From assembly GCA_002340355.1 (NCBI GenBank), contig DDLX01000017.1, forward strand, positions 124,001-188,000: 64,000 nt of DNA, read 5' to 3'. The notes under the pieces are model-generated. The model was given only the letters and a program-made list of their open reading frames with translations, did not search any database and was not told the DNA's origin. Of the stretch, positions 32,901 to 41,794 are shown piece by piece. The translations under genes were made by a program, and so were the position numbers. How positions within the stretch are numbered: position 1 is the stretch's first letter; each line of letters starts with the position of its first letter. Origin of the DNA: Cytophagales bacterium UBA2561. GTDB taxonomy: Bacteria > Bacteroidota > Bacteroidia > Cytophagales > Thermoflexibacteraceae.

Positions 32901-35376
32901 TACTTTTTGCAATCTCTCCTTTTTGATTGACCGCAACCAATGGAATATTTAATGCTTTGCGAGTTCCTACGTAGTAATCAAAATTTTTGATACCATAAAA
33001 AATCTTTTGAGTTAAAACATCAAACTTTGATAAACTAGATACGGAACGTCCTGATTCATCAAAAACAGTCGTATAAACTTTTCCTTCAAGAATCCCAATA
33101 TTTTTATATTTTTGAGGTAATTGAAATTCTTCTGAAATTTTACCTTCTGAATCTGTTTTTCGTCCGTCTCGAACAATACTTTCAAATTTTACGTCTGTTC
33201 GACCTTCCAAATTAAAATTGTATAATCCTAAGTTTTTAGGTTGGAAAATTTTACGTTTTAGTGATAACTCAATCTCATAATTTCGATTCGCTGCAGGAGG
33301 TCCAAATAAATTTAGGGCTTGTGCCGAAACACTTACTTTCTCACCTGCTGAGAAATCTTTTTTAGAAATTTCAGACGTAACTTTGATACGGTCTGGAACA
33401 AATTCTTCAACACTAATATATTTTGAGTTAAGTAAAATATCATTCGAAGAAAAAACCTGCACTTCATAAGAACCCGTCACACCTGAAGCCGATAAAGGTA
33501 TAGAAGTTTCAAATGAACCTTGCTCTGAAAGCATTCCTTTTTTCGTTACGAACGCTTTACCATTTGGAAGCAAAATTTTCATTTTTATAGGAATTTTACC
33601 CACTAAACCCCATTTTTCATCTCGAATAATGGTTTTTAAATTTATTGTTTCCCCTGGACGATAAAGGTTCCTTTCCTCATAAATGAAGGCTTTTAAACCT
33701 ATTTCATTTATTCGTTCACCACCGACATCATAACGAGCCGTATAAACTTGGTTATCATCAAACCGAATAAAATTGAAATCTCCATCTTTTTCACCTGTAA
33801 TAATTTCGGGTTTAAAATCAGTGTCTTTTTCTCGAAAATTGATAAATTTAGCCACTCCATCGGCATCTGTTTCAGCTTGCATCATTTGTTGATTATTCGA
33901 GCTGACTAACTTAACTTTTATTCCCTCCAAAGGCTCAGCCGTCAGGATAGAATTGGCAAAAACTAAAATATCATTTTTCGAATGTTTGGCAATAAACCCA
34001 ATATCTGACATTGAGACAACACTAATATCTTTTACCCATTGTTGTTTGTTAGAATTGACCTTAACCATATAAAAACCCTTAAAAGGTTTATTATCCGTAA
34101 AGTTCAAATTTATAACACGTTCATCACCATTTTTAGGAAGGGATTTAGTGGTATAAGTCTTCTCTGAAATGAGGTCTCCGTAATAAGTTGGGTCGGAAAT
34201 ATATTCGGGATAATGCTCTAAATAATAGGAGTTATTTCGGAGAAAATGAGTAATATTATTTTCATAAATTTTAAAAATCGAAACCGTAACTTCAGGTATA
34301 TTGATGATATGCAAGGCAACATTTTTCTTGCCTTTTGAGGTCAAATACATTGACTTTTTAGAAGAAAATCGAATCTTAGGTTCTGCCTTGCCAAACATCA
34401 CATATTGCGTAACTTCATTGCTGAGATTTTTACCAAAAATACCTGTTAGCTTTTTAGATATTTTTAAGTCATATTGTTTACCTTCTCTGAATTTTCCTTT
34501 CAAAATAAAACCCCTGTCCATTTTCTCCACTGTAAACGGAATTTTGGGGGAGATAGCGACTAAGTCTTGAATTTGTGAGGTCGAATTTTTAATTTCTTGA
34601 GTTGTGGAAATGACAATATAACTTTCAGTATTATCAAATTCGGCATAGGCTTCGAGAACGGTAAAATTTGACTTCTCTAAAATTTCGGTTTCAAATTGAA
34701 TAGGATTAGAAGGTTCTATACCACCCACAGGAACAATGCCTCTATCAATCTCTACGTTTAATACTTTGGATTCCAAATTAGGAGCATCATTTTCATTGAT
34801 CACTAAACGCACCAAATTTGGACTTTTATGAGATTCAACCTTGTACTTCAAAGGCTTATCATTAACCTTTAATTTAACTTTATTGACTAACTCTTCAGGA
34901 GTTATAGAATAATTAAACTCTAAATTAATAGTTAGTTGTGGGTTACCTTGTTTATCGGCTCGCCAATTAATAAATTTATCTTTGAGAGCCACATTAGGAG
35001 TACGAAACCCAAAATTTCTAACTTCACCAAGTACACTTTCAGATGTTAGTCGAGTAATTTCATGTGTTAATTCAGCTGTATACTTGGTCGCAGGGCGAAA
35101 ACCTTCTAGGGGGGAAAAAGTTAATTCATTGCGGTCTGTCCAAATAAATTTTCCTTCAATTTCAGGCGAGATTTTGAGATATTTTTGAGTTGTCCATTTA
35201 CCTAACAAGGAATCGGGTGCAAGACTTTGATTAAATGTAATGACCAGATTTTGACGGGTGTTAATCTCGTCCGTAAAATTTTTATTGACCACCTCAATTG
35301 TATTTTTCCCTGCTGAACAAGCATAAACAAGTCCTGCCAACAATGGAAAAATTAAAACATAAATTAATTTTTTCAT
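29986..35376 (-). CDS. Bacterial alpha-2-macroglobulin family lipoprotein
   Basis: Large protease-trap protein of the envelope. 1796 residues; lipoprotein signal with 'LLAGLVYACSAG' (Cys20). MG-type beta domains fill the first 900 residues ('YRPGETINLKTIIRDEKWGL', 'KTDSEGKISEEFQLPQ'); the A2M core lies near 1080-1150 ('SFWSGTLKTDANGIAKYSIN'). The thioester motif CVEQ in 'YPHGCVEQTVSTAFPQLYF' is intact near residue 1336, and the alpha-helical ring follows. Bacterial A2Ms often neighbour pbpC; no such gene is here, making this the solitary (YfaS/other) arrangement. The intact Cys-x-Glu-Gln suggests covalent trapping of proteases. Confidence 0.95.
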   Translation of the reverse strand: MKKLIYVLIFPLLAGLVYACSAGKNTIEVVNKNFTDEINTRQNLVITFNQSLAPDSLLGKWTTQKYLKISPEIEGKFIWTDRNELTFSPLEGFRPATKYTAELTHEITRLTSESVLGEVRNFGFRTPNVALKDKFINWRADKQGNPQLTINLEFNYSITPEELVNKVKLKVNDKPLKYKVESHKSPNLVRLVINENDAPNLESKVLNVEIDRGIVPVGGIEPSNPIQFETEILEKSNFTVLEAYAEFDNTESYIVISTTQEIKNSTSQIQDLVAISPKIPFTVEKMDRGFILKGKFREGKQYDLKISKKLTGIFGKNLSNEVTQYVMFGKAEPKIRFSSKKSMYLTSKGKKNVALHIINIPEVTVSIFKIYENNITHFLRNNSYYLEHYPEYISDPTYYGDLISEKTYTTKSLPKNGDERVINLNFTDNKPFKGFYMVKVNSNKQQWVKDISVVSMSDIGFIAKHSKNDILVFANSILTAEPLEGIKVKLVSSNNQQMMQAETDADGVAKFINFREKDTDFKPEIITGEKDGDFNFIRFDDNQVYTARYDVGGERINEIGLKAFIYEERNLYRPGETINLKTIIRDEKWGLVGKIPIKMKILLPNGKAFVTKKGMLSEQGSFETSIPLSASGVTGSYEVQVFSSNDILLNSKYISVEEFVPDRIKVTSEISKKDFSAGEKVSVSAQALNLFGPPAANRNYEIELSLKRKIFQPKNLGLYNFNLEGRTDVKFESIVRDGRKTDSEGKISEEFQLPQKYKNIGILEGKVYTTVFDESGRSVSSLSKFDVLTQKIFYGIKNFDYYVGTRKALNIPLVAVNQKGEIAKSTQARVKLVRFEWQNVLEKHHNSYRYVSQKKEKIISDVVITLNGKSTTYPIVPRISGEYELRVSLPNEDKSYVKRRFYAYTYGSTANSSFEIDKEGQIQITPAKTKYQVGEEAEVLLTTPFEGKVLVTIERNQVFDYFFVNTNKKSVALKIPIKEEYLPNFYVTTTLIKPASNSAIPITVAHGFQGIKVENKSHKLEVKITAPEKSRSNRKQEFMIQTSQPNAEVTVAVVDEGILQQKNYQTPNPYSFFFKKRALEVCSYDIYPRIFPELNNLQRNFGSGAYNIVKRVNPLSNKRIKPISFWSGTLKTDANGIAKYSINLPQFSGDVRIMAVATKNKAFGSTHTNMKVADPMVVSTSLPLFLSPNDITTVPVMLTNTTDKNAEGVVKLSVKGKVLKIDGNASAKVVIPAKSEKQLFFKVKAKNAIGTATVQTEVTAMGEKFTEKIEMGVRPSTSLLKQSDGGMIGTNQSKKLDFGGGFVQSSLDGKLILSKSPAVELAKNLDYLVRYPHGCVEQTVSTAFPQLYFSALTQKVISEKDKNTDFDPNQNVQFAIQKLQTMQLWNGSLSYWQGGDYESWWGSVYAAHFLIEARRAGFDVDNRFLESLLDYLSNKSKRKKAVAYKIINVSNQQISRNIAPKEIFYSLYVLALNGQQDLATMNYYKANRKLLAMDSRYLLAITYLMTGDKVSFRSILPNKFYGEKSVSTMSGSFHSYIRDMAISLNALIDGDSENNQIPILARQLSKQMKAQKYLNTQERAFGLLALGKLAKKAHVTPTKAEIFANGKKIADFSDADLTLDKAILGKNVEIKVREGNLYFFKELEGLSTTGNYLEEDNFIKVRREFYDRNGKRISGNTFKQNDLIIVKISVETTYSGGNVPNVVITDMLPAGFEIENPRIGAVAGQNWIKDASKPQHFDFRDDRVNLFTTVSPKMRSFYYTVRAVSKGKFQQGPVSADAMYDGSYHSYHGAGTIIVN

Positions 35377-35532
35377 CTGATTTTAAAGTATTATTTTTAC
35401 AGATTTTATAATTATTCGAAGTATAGAAGATAAGCAAAAACACCAAATCTTACGCCAAGTAAACTAACAGATTTTGGGGAGTTTCACAATAATTTAACGG
35501 GAAAAATTGCGGAAGTTTTAGGATGACAAAAT

Positions 35533-35568
35533 AAAACCTACAAAACTTGTGAAAGTCTTGTAGGTTTT
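35533..35568 (-). terminator. Terminator of msrA
   Basis: 13-bp stem with one mismatch (AACCTACAAAACT 35535-35547, complement at 35554-35566), 6-nt loop, flanked by A on the left and T on the right, so it can also act on the plus strand. Lies just past the msrA stop. Confidence 0.8.
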
Positions 35569-35591
35569 TAATTAGAAAATGAAGTCTATTT

Positions 35592-36260
35592 TTAATCCTT
35601 TGATTTCAATTTTTCTTTGAATTCCTTCTCAAATTTTGCCAGTTTTGGATTAATGACTACTGCACAATAAGGCTGATTGGAATTGTCATTGTAATAATTT
35701 TGGTGATAATCTTCGGCAGAATATAATTTCTCAAATGCCGTGATTTCCGTTACGATAGGATTATCAAAAACAGCTTTTTGAGTTAATTCTTTAATAATTA
35801 ATTCTGCTTCAATTTTCTGATTTTCAGAATGATAAAAAATAACAGAACGATATTGTGTTCCTACATCATTTCCTTGACGATTGAGGGTTGTTGGGTCGTG
35901 TGTTTTAAAAAAAACGGTCAAAATTTCAGGATACGAAATAATTTCAGGATCAAACTGAACTTGAATAACTTCAGCGTGTCCCGTTGTACCTGAGCAAACT
36001 TCTTGATAGGTAGGGTTCGGTAACTTTCCACCTGAATAACCTGAAATGACCGAATGTACGCCTTTGAGACGTTGATAAATTGCCTCCGTACACCAAAAAC
36101 AACCTCCTCCGAATGTTGCTGTTTCTAAATTTTTAGGCATAGATGTTTGATTTTTAGCAGAGTTATTGGTATGGTTTTGAGGGACTTTTTGTGGATTTGA
36201 GCAAGCTAATAAGCAAATGAAAATCCCCAAATTAAATCCCATTTTCAAAAATTGCCACAT
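35592..36260 (-). CDS. msrA: Peptide methionine-(S)-sulfoxide reductase MsrA, lipid-anchored
   Basis: Repairs Met-S-sulfoxide in proteins. 222 residues. The catalytic '[20 protein letters not shown]' has nucleophile Cys54 and Cys57; '[20 protein letters not shown]', '[20 protein letters not shown]' and 'EDYHQNYY' complete the family signature. A lipoprotein signal ('[10 protein letters not shown]', Cys20) precedes it, so the enzyme should act in the periplasm or on the outer membrane rather than in the cytoplasm, complementing the cytoplasmic MsrC at 5484. No MsrB domain is fused or adjacent. Single gene with own terminator. Confidence 0.95.
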   Translation of the reverse strand: MWQFLKMGFNLGIFICLLACSNPQKVPQNHTNNSAKNQTSMPKNLETATFGGGCFWCTEAIYQRLKGVHSVISGYSGGKLPNPTYQEVCSGTTGHAEVIQVQFDPEIISYPEILTVFFKTHDPTTLNRQGNDVGTQYRSVIFYHSENQKIEAELIIKELTQKAVFDNPIVTEITAFEKLYSAEDYHQNYYNDNSNQPYCAVVINPKLAKFEKEFKEKLKSKD

Positions 36261-36601
36261 AATTTTTTAAACTTAATCTCATTTTATAACGAAATTGTTT
36301 GATTTGCTTCTATTATATTTCAATTAAATGAACTCAGGAAAATAAATTGTAGATATCAAGCCTTTCTTTCACTCCTTCTTTATATGATAATTTTTCCTTT
36401 ATATTGACATTACCTCTATTTGAAAACTATCTTAAAAAAACGATACAAAGACAAGTTTTATCTATTTTTGTCCGTACATTGCTCCTTTAACTCATGACTT
36501 GGGAGGCAATGCACTACTTTAATCTTTAACTGTTTGTGTCTAGTTTTTTAGTTTTATTTGTCTTCCAAAAACATTGTAGCACACCAAAAAAACAAATCCC
36601 T
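36261..36601. other. 341-base divergent intergenic region
   Basis: Between msrA (minus) and the three-gene cassette (plus), so it should contain both promoters. A GTG at 36536 opens the first cassette gene's frame 22 codons early but the added residues look non-coding. No convincing -33/-7 pair was found. Confidence 0.35.
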
Positions 36602-37018
36602 ATGTCGAAATTCACTAATTTTATTGATAACATTCAGGAAAAAATTAGCGAACTCACTACGCTGGAAATCAAAACTATCGTAGGTGATTTCAATGTCGAT
36701 TCTGAGAGTGAGGTCACACCTGCTCAAGATGCTCAGTTTCGATTAATGCACACCAAAATAGACTTAATTGGAGGGGATATTACTACCCATATTAGTCGGA
36801 GTATTATGAACGATGAATTCACATGGGTACGTGATTTCCACGCTTCTAAAGAACAAAAAGCACACGAATTGGTACAGGCAAATATTCAAGCAGTAGTTTC
36901 TTTATTTAGCTTATTTAATAAAGCAAAAGATATGCAAGGTGGCGAAAATCAAACCGCAGCCCAGTTAGGTACAGGGAGCGATGATTTTGGTGCTGGAAGC
37001 GATGATGCTCAGTTCTAA
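36602..37018 (+). CDS. Unknown protein, first gene of a three-gene cassette
   Basis: 138 residues from ATG 36602 (MSKFTNFIDNIQEK...). Helical, soluble, with an acidic Gly/Ser/Asp tail ('GTGSDDFGAGSDDAQF'). Two segments match the second gene: 'LTTLEIKTIVGDF' against 'LLALEVNTIVKT', and 'LIGGDITTHISRSIMND' against 'QVDGDITSYISRTYLNQ'. The two proteins are therefore paralogues, this one lacking the middle 130 residues. No known family recognised. The stop is 85 bases before the next start. Confidence 0.7.
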   Translation: MSKFTNFIDNIQEKISELTTLEIKTIVGDFNVDSESEVTPAQDAQFRLMHTKIDLIGGDITTHISRSIMNDEFTWVRDFHASKEQKAHELVQANIQAVVSLFSLFNKAKDMQGGENQTAAQLGTGSDDFGAGSDDAQF

Positions 37019-37103
37019 TCTTTTGTAAAGCTTAAAGAAGACTTTACAAAAGTTTTTATATGACAAAAAATTATTTATTACGAACAATTGACCCTGTACT
37101 GAG

Positions 37104-37940
37104 ATGAGTACCTTTGTTCAAAGATTAGCCAATGATCTTTTAGCGTTGGAAGTAAACACCATCGTTAAAACCAATATGACGGGTTCGAAAACTACGAACC
37201 GCCGCAGAATGTTAATTGAGCTTGCTGATGATTATCGGGCAAAAATCATGGAGTATAAGATGAAAATCCGAAAGGCAGATATTCCTCTTGATCTTGATCC
37301 TGATGATCACATCATTTTTCGATGGAAACATGGTGGACAATGGTCATATATAGAAATCGAAACGCATGCCCGAACGATGCGTAATATGCTTTTAGAATAT
37401 TGTGACACCTTGGAAGATGGTCCTGTTTTACGTCAATTGTATGTCCAAATTCGGATGCTTGACCGAATCATTAAGAATGCTTCACAAATCGTAGAGATGT
37501 TTGAATACCAAAAAGAAAAAGTTGCCGAAAACTTAGGGCAACCTCTTCATGCAACTGATTACGAGGAAATGGAGTTTCACCATACAGATGAGAAGTCAGG
37601 TTATCCTAGCCAGATGGATGCAAGAGCATGGAATAATGATGTTTCATTTTTGCACGCAGGACGTCCAGATGTCGATGACTTAGAATTAGATCCTGCTGAA
37701 ATCTCATTTTTACGAAAAATCTCAGATATTGGAACAGCGCAAATTATGATGCAGACTGTTATCCAAGTTGATGGAGATATCACATCTTATATTAGTCGGA
37801 CATACTTAAATCAGCCCGAAATGCTCCAAAAAAAGCTACTAGGTATGCACAATGAATCCATCAAAACCTCTACAGGATTTTGGACAAATTTATTTGAAAC
37901 CATTAGTAAACTAGCGGGACAAGCCTTATTTAGCAAGTGA
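37104..37940 (+). CDS. Unknown protein, second gene of the cassette
   Basis: 278 residues, mostly helical, soluble. N-terminal 'FVQRLANDLLALEVNTIVKT' and C-terminal 'VDGDITSYISRTYLN' through 'FWTNLFETISKLAGQALF' repeat the pattern of the first gene; between them lies an inserted region ('RRMLIELADDYRAKIMEYKM', 'RQLYVQIRMLDRIIKNASQ') that may form a helical bundle. The TGA overlaps the GTG start of the third gene by four bases (GTGA), so translation is coupled. No family recognised; conserved pairing of the DGDIT..ISR motif in two adjacent genes is the main clue. Confidence 0.75.
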   Translation: MSTFVQRLANDLLALEVNTIVKTNMTGSKTTNRRRMLIELADDYRAKIMEYKMKIRKADIPLDLDPDDHIIFRWKHGGQWSYIEIETHARTMRNMLLEYCDTLEDGPVLRQLYVQIRMLDRIIKNASQIVEMFEYQKEKVAENLGQPLHATDYEEMEFHHTDEKSGYPSQMDARAWNNDVSFLHAGRPDVDDLELDPAEISFLRKISDIGTAQIMMQTVIQVDGDITSYISRTYLNQPEMLQKKLLGMHNESIKTSTGFWTNLFETISKLAGQALFSK

Positions 37941-38503
37941 TTCAGGATATCAAAAAAGCGGTTCGTAAACATTGGGAAGAGCAATTTGTACAACCCCTTG
38001 AACCGCTCAAGCTATTGCTCAAAGTCTTTCGGGAAGGAGGATATGCCGTGGAAACAACTTTCGACTTTGTAGATGAACGAGGACGAAAAACAACACATAG
38101 CTTCAAAACCCTTATCCAACCTGATATGGATATTGTGGATTTCATTCCTAACATCCCCAAATATTTTCGAAATGCAGCATGGATGACCCTTTGTGATGAG
38201 CATCGCACTATTCATTTACAAAAAATCAAGGAATTTGAGCGAACTATTTTTGGGCAAGAAGTCCTCTTAGATAAGTTAATGGATGGTTCCCTTATTATCA
38301 TAAATATAACGCCCTTTATCAAAGTTATCACTGATTTTTCACCAGAAACTGCCCTTTTTTCCACAGGTACAGTAGTTGCATCAGTTATCTTTCGGAAATA
38401 CGGCAAGAGTAAAATGATATCTTTAACAACTAAAAATGCAATGCGAATTTTTAAAGCTGTAAATAAAATTCGAAGTTTTTTTAAGAAAAAGAAGACAAAG
38501 TAA
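37937..38503 (+). CDS. Unknown protein, third gene of the cassette, possible membrane-active end
   Basis: 188 residues from GTG 37937, overlapping the second gene's stop by four bases. The first 115 residues look globular ('LKLLLKVFREGGYAVETTFD'). A hydrophobic stretch follows (about 115-155, 'SLIIINITPFIKVITDF' and 'ALFSTGTVVASVIFRKYG') and then a strongly basic end (...RSFFKKKKTK). This could be a membrane-inserting or lipid-binding helix pair. No family recognised. Terminator follows 35 bases later. Confidence 0.7.
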   Translation: MIQDIKKAVRKHWEEQFVQPLEPLKLLLKVFREGGYAVETTFDFVDERGRKTTHSFKTLIQPDMDIVDFIPNIPKYFRNAAWMTLCDEHRTIHLQKIKEFERTIFGQEVLLDKLMDGSLIIINITPFIKVITDFSPETALFSTGTVVASVIFRKYGKSKMISLTTKNAMRIFKAVNKIRSFFKKKKTK

Positions 38504-38537
38504 AACTCGCTTTGTTTTTAAGTATGTTTTTCAAAAA

Positions 38538-38578
38538 TAAAAAGCCCTGTTAACTTAGATGTTAATAGGGCTTTTTAT
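38538..38578. terminator. Bidirectional terminator after the cassette
   Basis: AAAAGCCCTGTTAAC and GTTAATAGGGCTTTT form a 15-bp stem with one G-T pair and a 6-nt loop, flanked by A-run and T-run. Serves both the cassette (plus) and the M23 gene (minus). Confidence 0.88.
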
Positions 38579-38605
38579 TTTTTATATATCTCAGAAACTA
38601 ATTTC

Positions 38606-39565
38606 TTATTCTCCCATTGAAGGACGATTTCGAGCTGCAACATCGACAAGCTCTTCATATTCTGTTGAATTCAAGTTATAATGAAAATAATGAATTGGGT
38701 TGACCTTTGTACCATCTTTGATAATTTCATAGTGTAAATGTGGAGCAACTGATACACCTGTGCTTCCAACTCGTCCAATAATTTGTCCTCTTTTTACTTT
38801 TTGTCCAGTTTGACATTCAAATTTTGAGAGGTGAGCATATTTACTTACAAAGCCAAATCCGTGGTCAATCTCAATCTGATTACCATATCCACTTTGACGT
38901 TTTGCAGCAATAACAACACCGTCTCCAGTCGCATAAATTGGAGTGCCTGTTGGAGCACCAAAATCAATGCCTGTGTGCATTTTAAAGATTTTATAGATGG
39001 GGTGCATTCGGTATCCAAAGCCAGAGGTTAATCTTTTTCTTCCGTTAGGAACAGGAACAATACCAGGGATAGACGCAACTCGTTCGGCATTTGTGCGAGC
39101 TAATTTAACAATTTCATCATATGACTTTGCTTGAATATACATTCGGCGTTTGAGTTGATCTATTCTTTGGGCAGTCGTACGAATCAGATTCATATTAGGA
39201 AGGTTTTTATACTTATCTGTACCACCCGTACCACCTTGCCGAATTTCTTGAGGGAGAGGTTCACTATCAAAATAACCACGATATAAATAATCGTCTCGCT
39301 CCTGAAGCACATTCAGAACTTTGTGCATAAAGGCAATATCACCTTCAAATTTTTGATATTGCTTCTCTAATTTTTTCTTTTCTGCCTGAATAATGAGATA
39401 GTCCTCAGACGGAAAAACAGTATTATAAAAAACAGCTAGTCCAACAGCCATTGTAAATGAAGCGATTAAAAAGACCAATACGATAAAAATGGTGTCAGCA
39501 GTTCCCGTTTTTACTCGTTCGTATTGGCAGGTCTCAGTATCATAATAATATTTTATCTTTGCCAT
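38606..39565 (-). CDS. Membrane-anchored M23 (LytM) peptidoglycan endopeptidase
   Basis: 319 residues. Short cytoplasmic start, one membrane helix (about 25-47), a coiled-coil periplasmic stretch (about 57-110, 'LIIQAEKKKLEKQYQKFEGD'), then an M23 domain (about 185-290). Zinc ligands visible: 'MHTGIDFGAPTGTPIYATGD' (His, Asp) and 'VAPHLHYEIIKDG' (HLH), with the active-site His in 'KYAHLSKF'. All are intact, so an active DD-endopeptidase acting on the cell wall is likely. Bacteroidota genomes usually carry several such proteins. Convergent to the cassette. Confidence 0.93.
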   Translation of the reverse strand: MAKIKYYYDTETCQYERVKTGTADTIFIVLVFLIASFTMAVGLAVFYNTVFPSEDYLIIQAEKKKLEKQYQKFEGDIAFMHKVLNVLQERDDYLYRGYFDSEPLPQEIRQGGTGGTDKYKNLPNMNLIRTTAQRIDQLKRRMYIQAKSYDEIVKLARTNAERVASIPGIVPVPNGRKRLTSGFGYRMHPIYKIFKMHTGIDFGAPTGTPIYATGDGVVIAAKRQSGYGNQIEIDHGFGFVSKYAHLSKFECQTGQKVKRGQIIGRVGSTGVSVAPHLHYEIIKDGTKVNPIHYFHYNLNSTEYEELVDVAARNRPSMGE

Positions 39566-39909
39566 AAGACTTTGTCAGATAGGAAATTAGGTTTAAAGTC
39601 TGCTTTGATAGTTAGGCGTAAATGTTTGACTTCTTGGTAATATGCCTTCAGTGTAGTTTTTGGTTTTCCAAATACAATTATAATAGATGGTTGCAAGGCT
39701 TTTTTCGAATTGTTAAAAAAACGAATATTGTATATGTAATAAATTATATAAAAAATCACTTTTTATATTTAAAAAATTTCTGTTAAAATAATCTATATAC
39801 ATATACTATAATAAAATAGCAAAATAGCACTAAAATTAGTACTCAAACACAAAATTTAAATAAAATTCAGAATTTTTTAATTAACGTAATATAAACACCA
39901 AAAATATAT
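39566..39909. other. 344-base AT-rich intergenic region
   Basis: Between lpxH and the M23 gene, both minus strand. Extremely AT-rich around 39720-39900. A short minus-strand ORF (39553-39759) overlaps the M23 start and has no coding character. No repeat or RNA gene seen. Confidence 0.4.
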
Positions 39910-40698
39910 TTATTTCCAGTTTTCTGATTTATAATTTTTAAAGGTTTTCAATGCGATATCTTGTCCATCAAATTGGGCATAAGTACAGAATGAAAGCCAC
40001 TCTCCCAAATTAATGTAACGCCCATTTGTACCTACAGGTAAATCTAATGGCAAGTGTCGATGTCCAAAAATATAAAAGTCATGAATTTGCTGAGCATGAA
40101 TATCTTTACAATATTGCCAAATCCACTCATCTTCTCCTAAAAATGTGGGTATTCTTTTCGTATCATTTTTTTTGCGACTTTCTCTTGACCAAAAATTTGC
40201 TAATCGAATCCCAACAGTAGGATGCACTTTCTCAAATAAAAATTGTCCTAATTTATTTTTAAAGATTTTCTTTATGACTTTATAGGAATAATCTCCTGGA
40301 CCTAAGCCATCTCCATGTCCTAAATGAATCTTTTTTCCTTGTATCTGAAAGCTTTTGGGTTGATGTTCTACTGTGATTCCGAATTCTTTAGTAAAATAAC
40401 CAAACATCCAAATATCATGATTTCCTGTAAAAATTGTGATAGGAATACCACTATCACTAAGCTCTGCTAATTTACCTTGAAATCGAACGAATCCCTTAGG
40501 GATCACATAATTATATTCAAACCAAAAGTCAAATAAATCACCCATCAAAAAAATATGTCCTGCAGTGGGACGGATAAACTCTAACCAACGTACAATTTTA
40601 TTTTCACGTTCTCGGCTGGCTTCCCAAGTAGGAACTCCAAGATGAAAATCAGACGCAAAATAGAGGTTTTTCCCTTCAGGGAGTATCAATTCAGCCAT
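39910..40698 (-). CDS. lpxH: UDP-2,3-diacylglucosamine diphosphatase LpxH
   Basis: Lipid A synthesis step: splits UDP-2,3-diacylglucosamine to lipid X plus UMP at the inner membrane surface. 262 residues. Metallophosphoesterase motifs in order: 'ASDFHLGVP' (Asp17, His19), 'FLMGDLFDFWFEY' (GD..D), 'FTGNHDIWMFGYF' (GNHD), 'LGHGDGLGPGDYSYK' and 'IFGHRHLPLDL' (GHxH). The 'FDFWFEY' and 'GHGDGLGPGD' strings are specific to LpxH in this phylum. Together with the FKBP and AnmK genes it forms a block of envelope functions read in the same direction. Confidence 0.93.
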   Translation of the reverse strand: MAELILPEGKNLYFASDFHLGVPTWEASRERENKIVRWLEFIRPTAGHIFLMGDLFDFWFEYNYVIPKGFVRFQGKLAELSDSGIPITIFTGNHDIWMFGYFTKEFGITVEHQPKSFQIQGKKIHLGHGDGLGPGDYSYKVIKKIFKNKLGQFLFEKVHPTVGIRLANFWSRESRKKNDTKRIPTFLGEDEWIWQYCKDIHAQQIHDFYIFGHRHLPLDLPVGTNGRYINLGEWLSFCTYAQFDGQDIALKTFKNYKSENWK

Positions 40699-40763
40699 CT
40701 TTTAAAGATGTAATCTAGTTTTTGTCTAATACTTGAAACAAGAAAAAATGATAAACCAAATAA

Positions 40764-41621
40764 CTAACGTTGTCGGCGGAAAATATTGGTAAGCTCCACT
40801 TCACATTTTAAAATCGTAAAGGGTCCTAAAGTACTTATTCGGTTTCCGTATGTTATTTCTCTGGATTCTCCGCCAAAGGCTAAATGAGAAGGTAATATTA
40901 AAGTTGCTTTTGTTCCTTTATTCATAAATTGTGTAAAGGCTAATTGCCAGCCCAAAATTACCTGTTTTTCACCTAAGATGAATCCAACTTCTTCTTCACC
41001 TGAAGAGTCAATAGTCCCTCCATTTAGTTGTTGAGTAGTATATTTAAAACGTACACTATCTCCTACCTGAGCAGGAAATCCCTTCCCTTTCTTTTCATAG
41101 ATAACATACAATCCTGACTGTTCATCTTTCTGAGCATCTGGATAATTTTTAAGTAAATACTTCATGATTAATTTATCTTCTTGTTCTTTGCGTCCTAATA
41201 GTCGCTCTTCTGGGGTGAGCACTTTGTATAATTTAACTCGAAATTCATAAAGATTATCGGCATCAACACTATCAGGTAACTGTAAGTTTTCAGAAGCATA
41301 ATACGACTCAGCATTAGTAAAAAAAGCAGCACTATCTCCCTCAGACATTTGACTGATTAATTTCACCATCAAGTCTTGTTCGTTTAATGCTTCTAGCAAA
41401 ATACTAAGAGGAGACTTATGATTATAGGAACTGGCTAACGTATCACCTTTTTCATTGAATAAGCTATAATGAAACGTAACATAATTTCCTACTTGGGCAG
41501 GTGTACCCTCTTTATTCTCATAGAATTTAACATCAAAGATATTTTTACGAGTTTCTTGTTCGGAAGTACACCCTATTAAAATTACTCCACAAAAAAGGAA
41601 GAGAAAACTCAGGACTCTCAT
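40764..41621 (-). CDS. FKBP-type peptidyl-prolyl isomerase lipoprotein
   Basis: 285 residues; lipoprotein signal 'GVILIGCTSE' (Cys18). Two FKBP-like halves: residues about 43-140 ('VGNYVTFHYSLFNEKGDTLA', degenerate) and 190-285 ('VGDSVRFKYTTQQLNGGTID', 'LGEKQVILGWQLAFTQFMN', 'LILPSHLAFGG'), the second with a nearly complete active-site set. Resembles GldI and related FKBP lipoproteins that help fold exported proteins in gliding Bacteroidota; a gliding role is not shown. 65 bases upstream of lpxH on the same strand. Confidence 0.85.
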   Translation of the reverse strand: MRVLSFLFLFCGVILIGCTSEQETRKNIFDVKFYENKEGTPAQVGNYVTFHYSLFNEKGDTLASSYNHKSPLSILLEALNEQDLMVKLISQMSEGDSAAFFTNAESYYASENLQLPDSVDADNLYEFRVKLYKVLTPEERLLGRKEQEDKLIMKYLLKNYPDAQKDEQSGLYVIYEKKGKGFPAQVGDSVRFKYTTQQLNGGTIDSSGEEEVGFILGEKQVILGWQLAFTQFMNKGTKATLILPSHLAFGGESREITYGNRISTLGPFTILKCEVELTNIFRRQR

Positions 41622-41794
41622 AATATGACCAATTTGATATAATATAATGTAAATAAAATGTGATTAGATTTCAGGCGGACAAAAGTACATAAAATACTGT
41701 CTTTTGTAAAGTAGTTTGGGAGATGCTTCTTGATTTTCAGTATTTTTTAGTGGATTTTAACGATTGTCTTATCTTCACAATCAACTTACCAATT

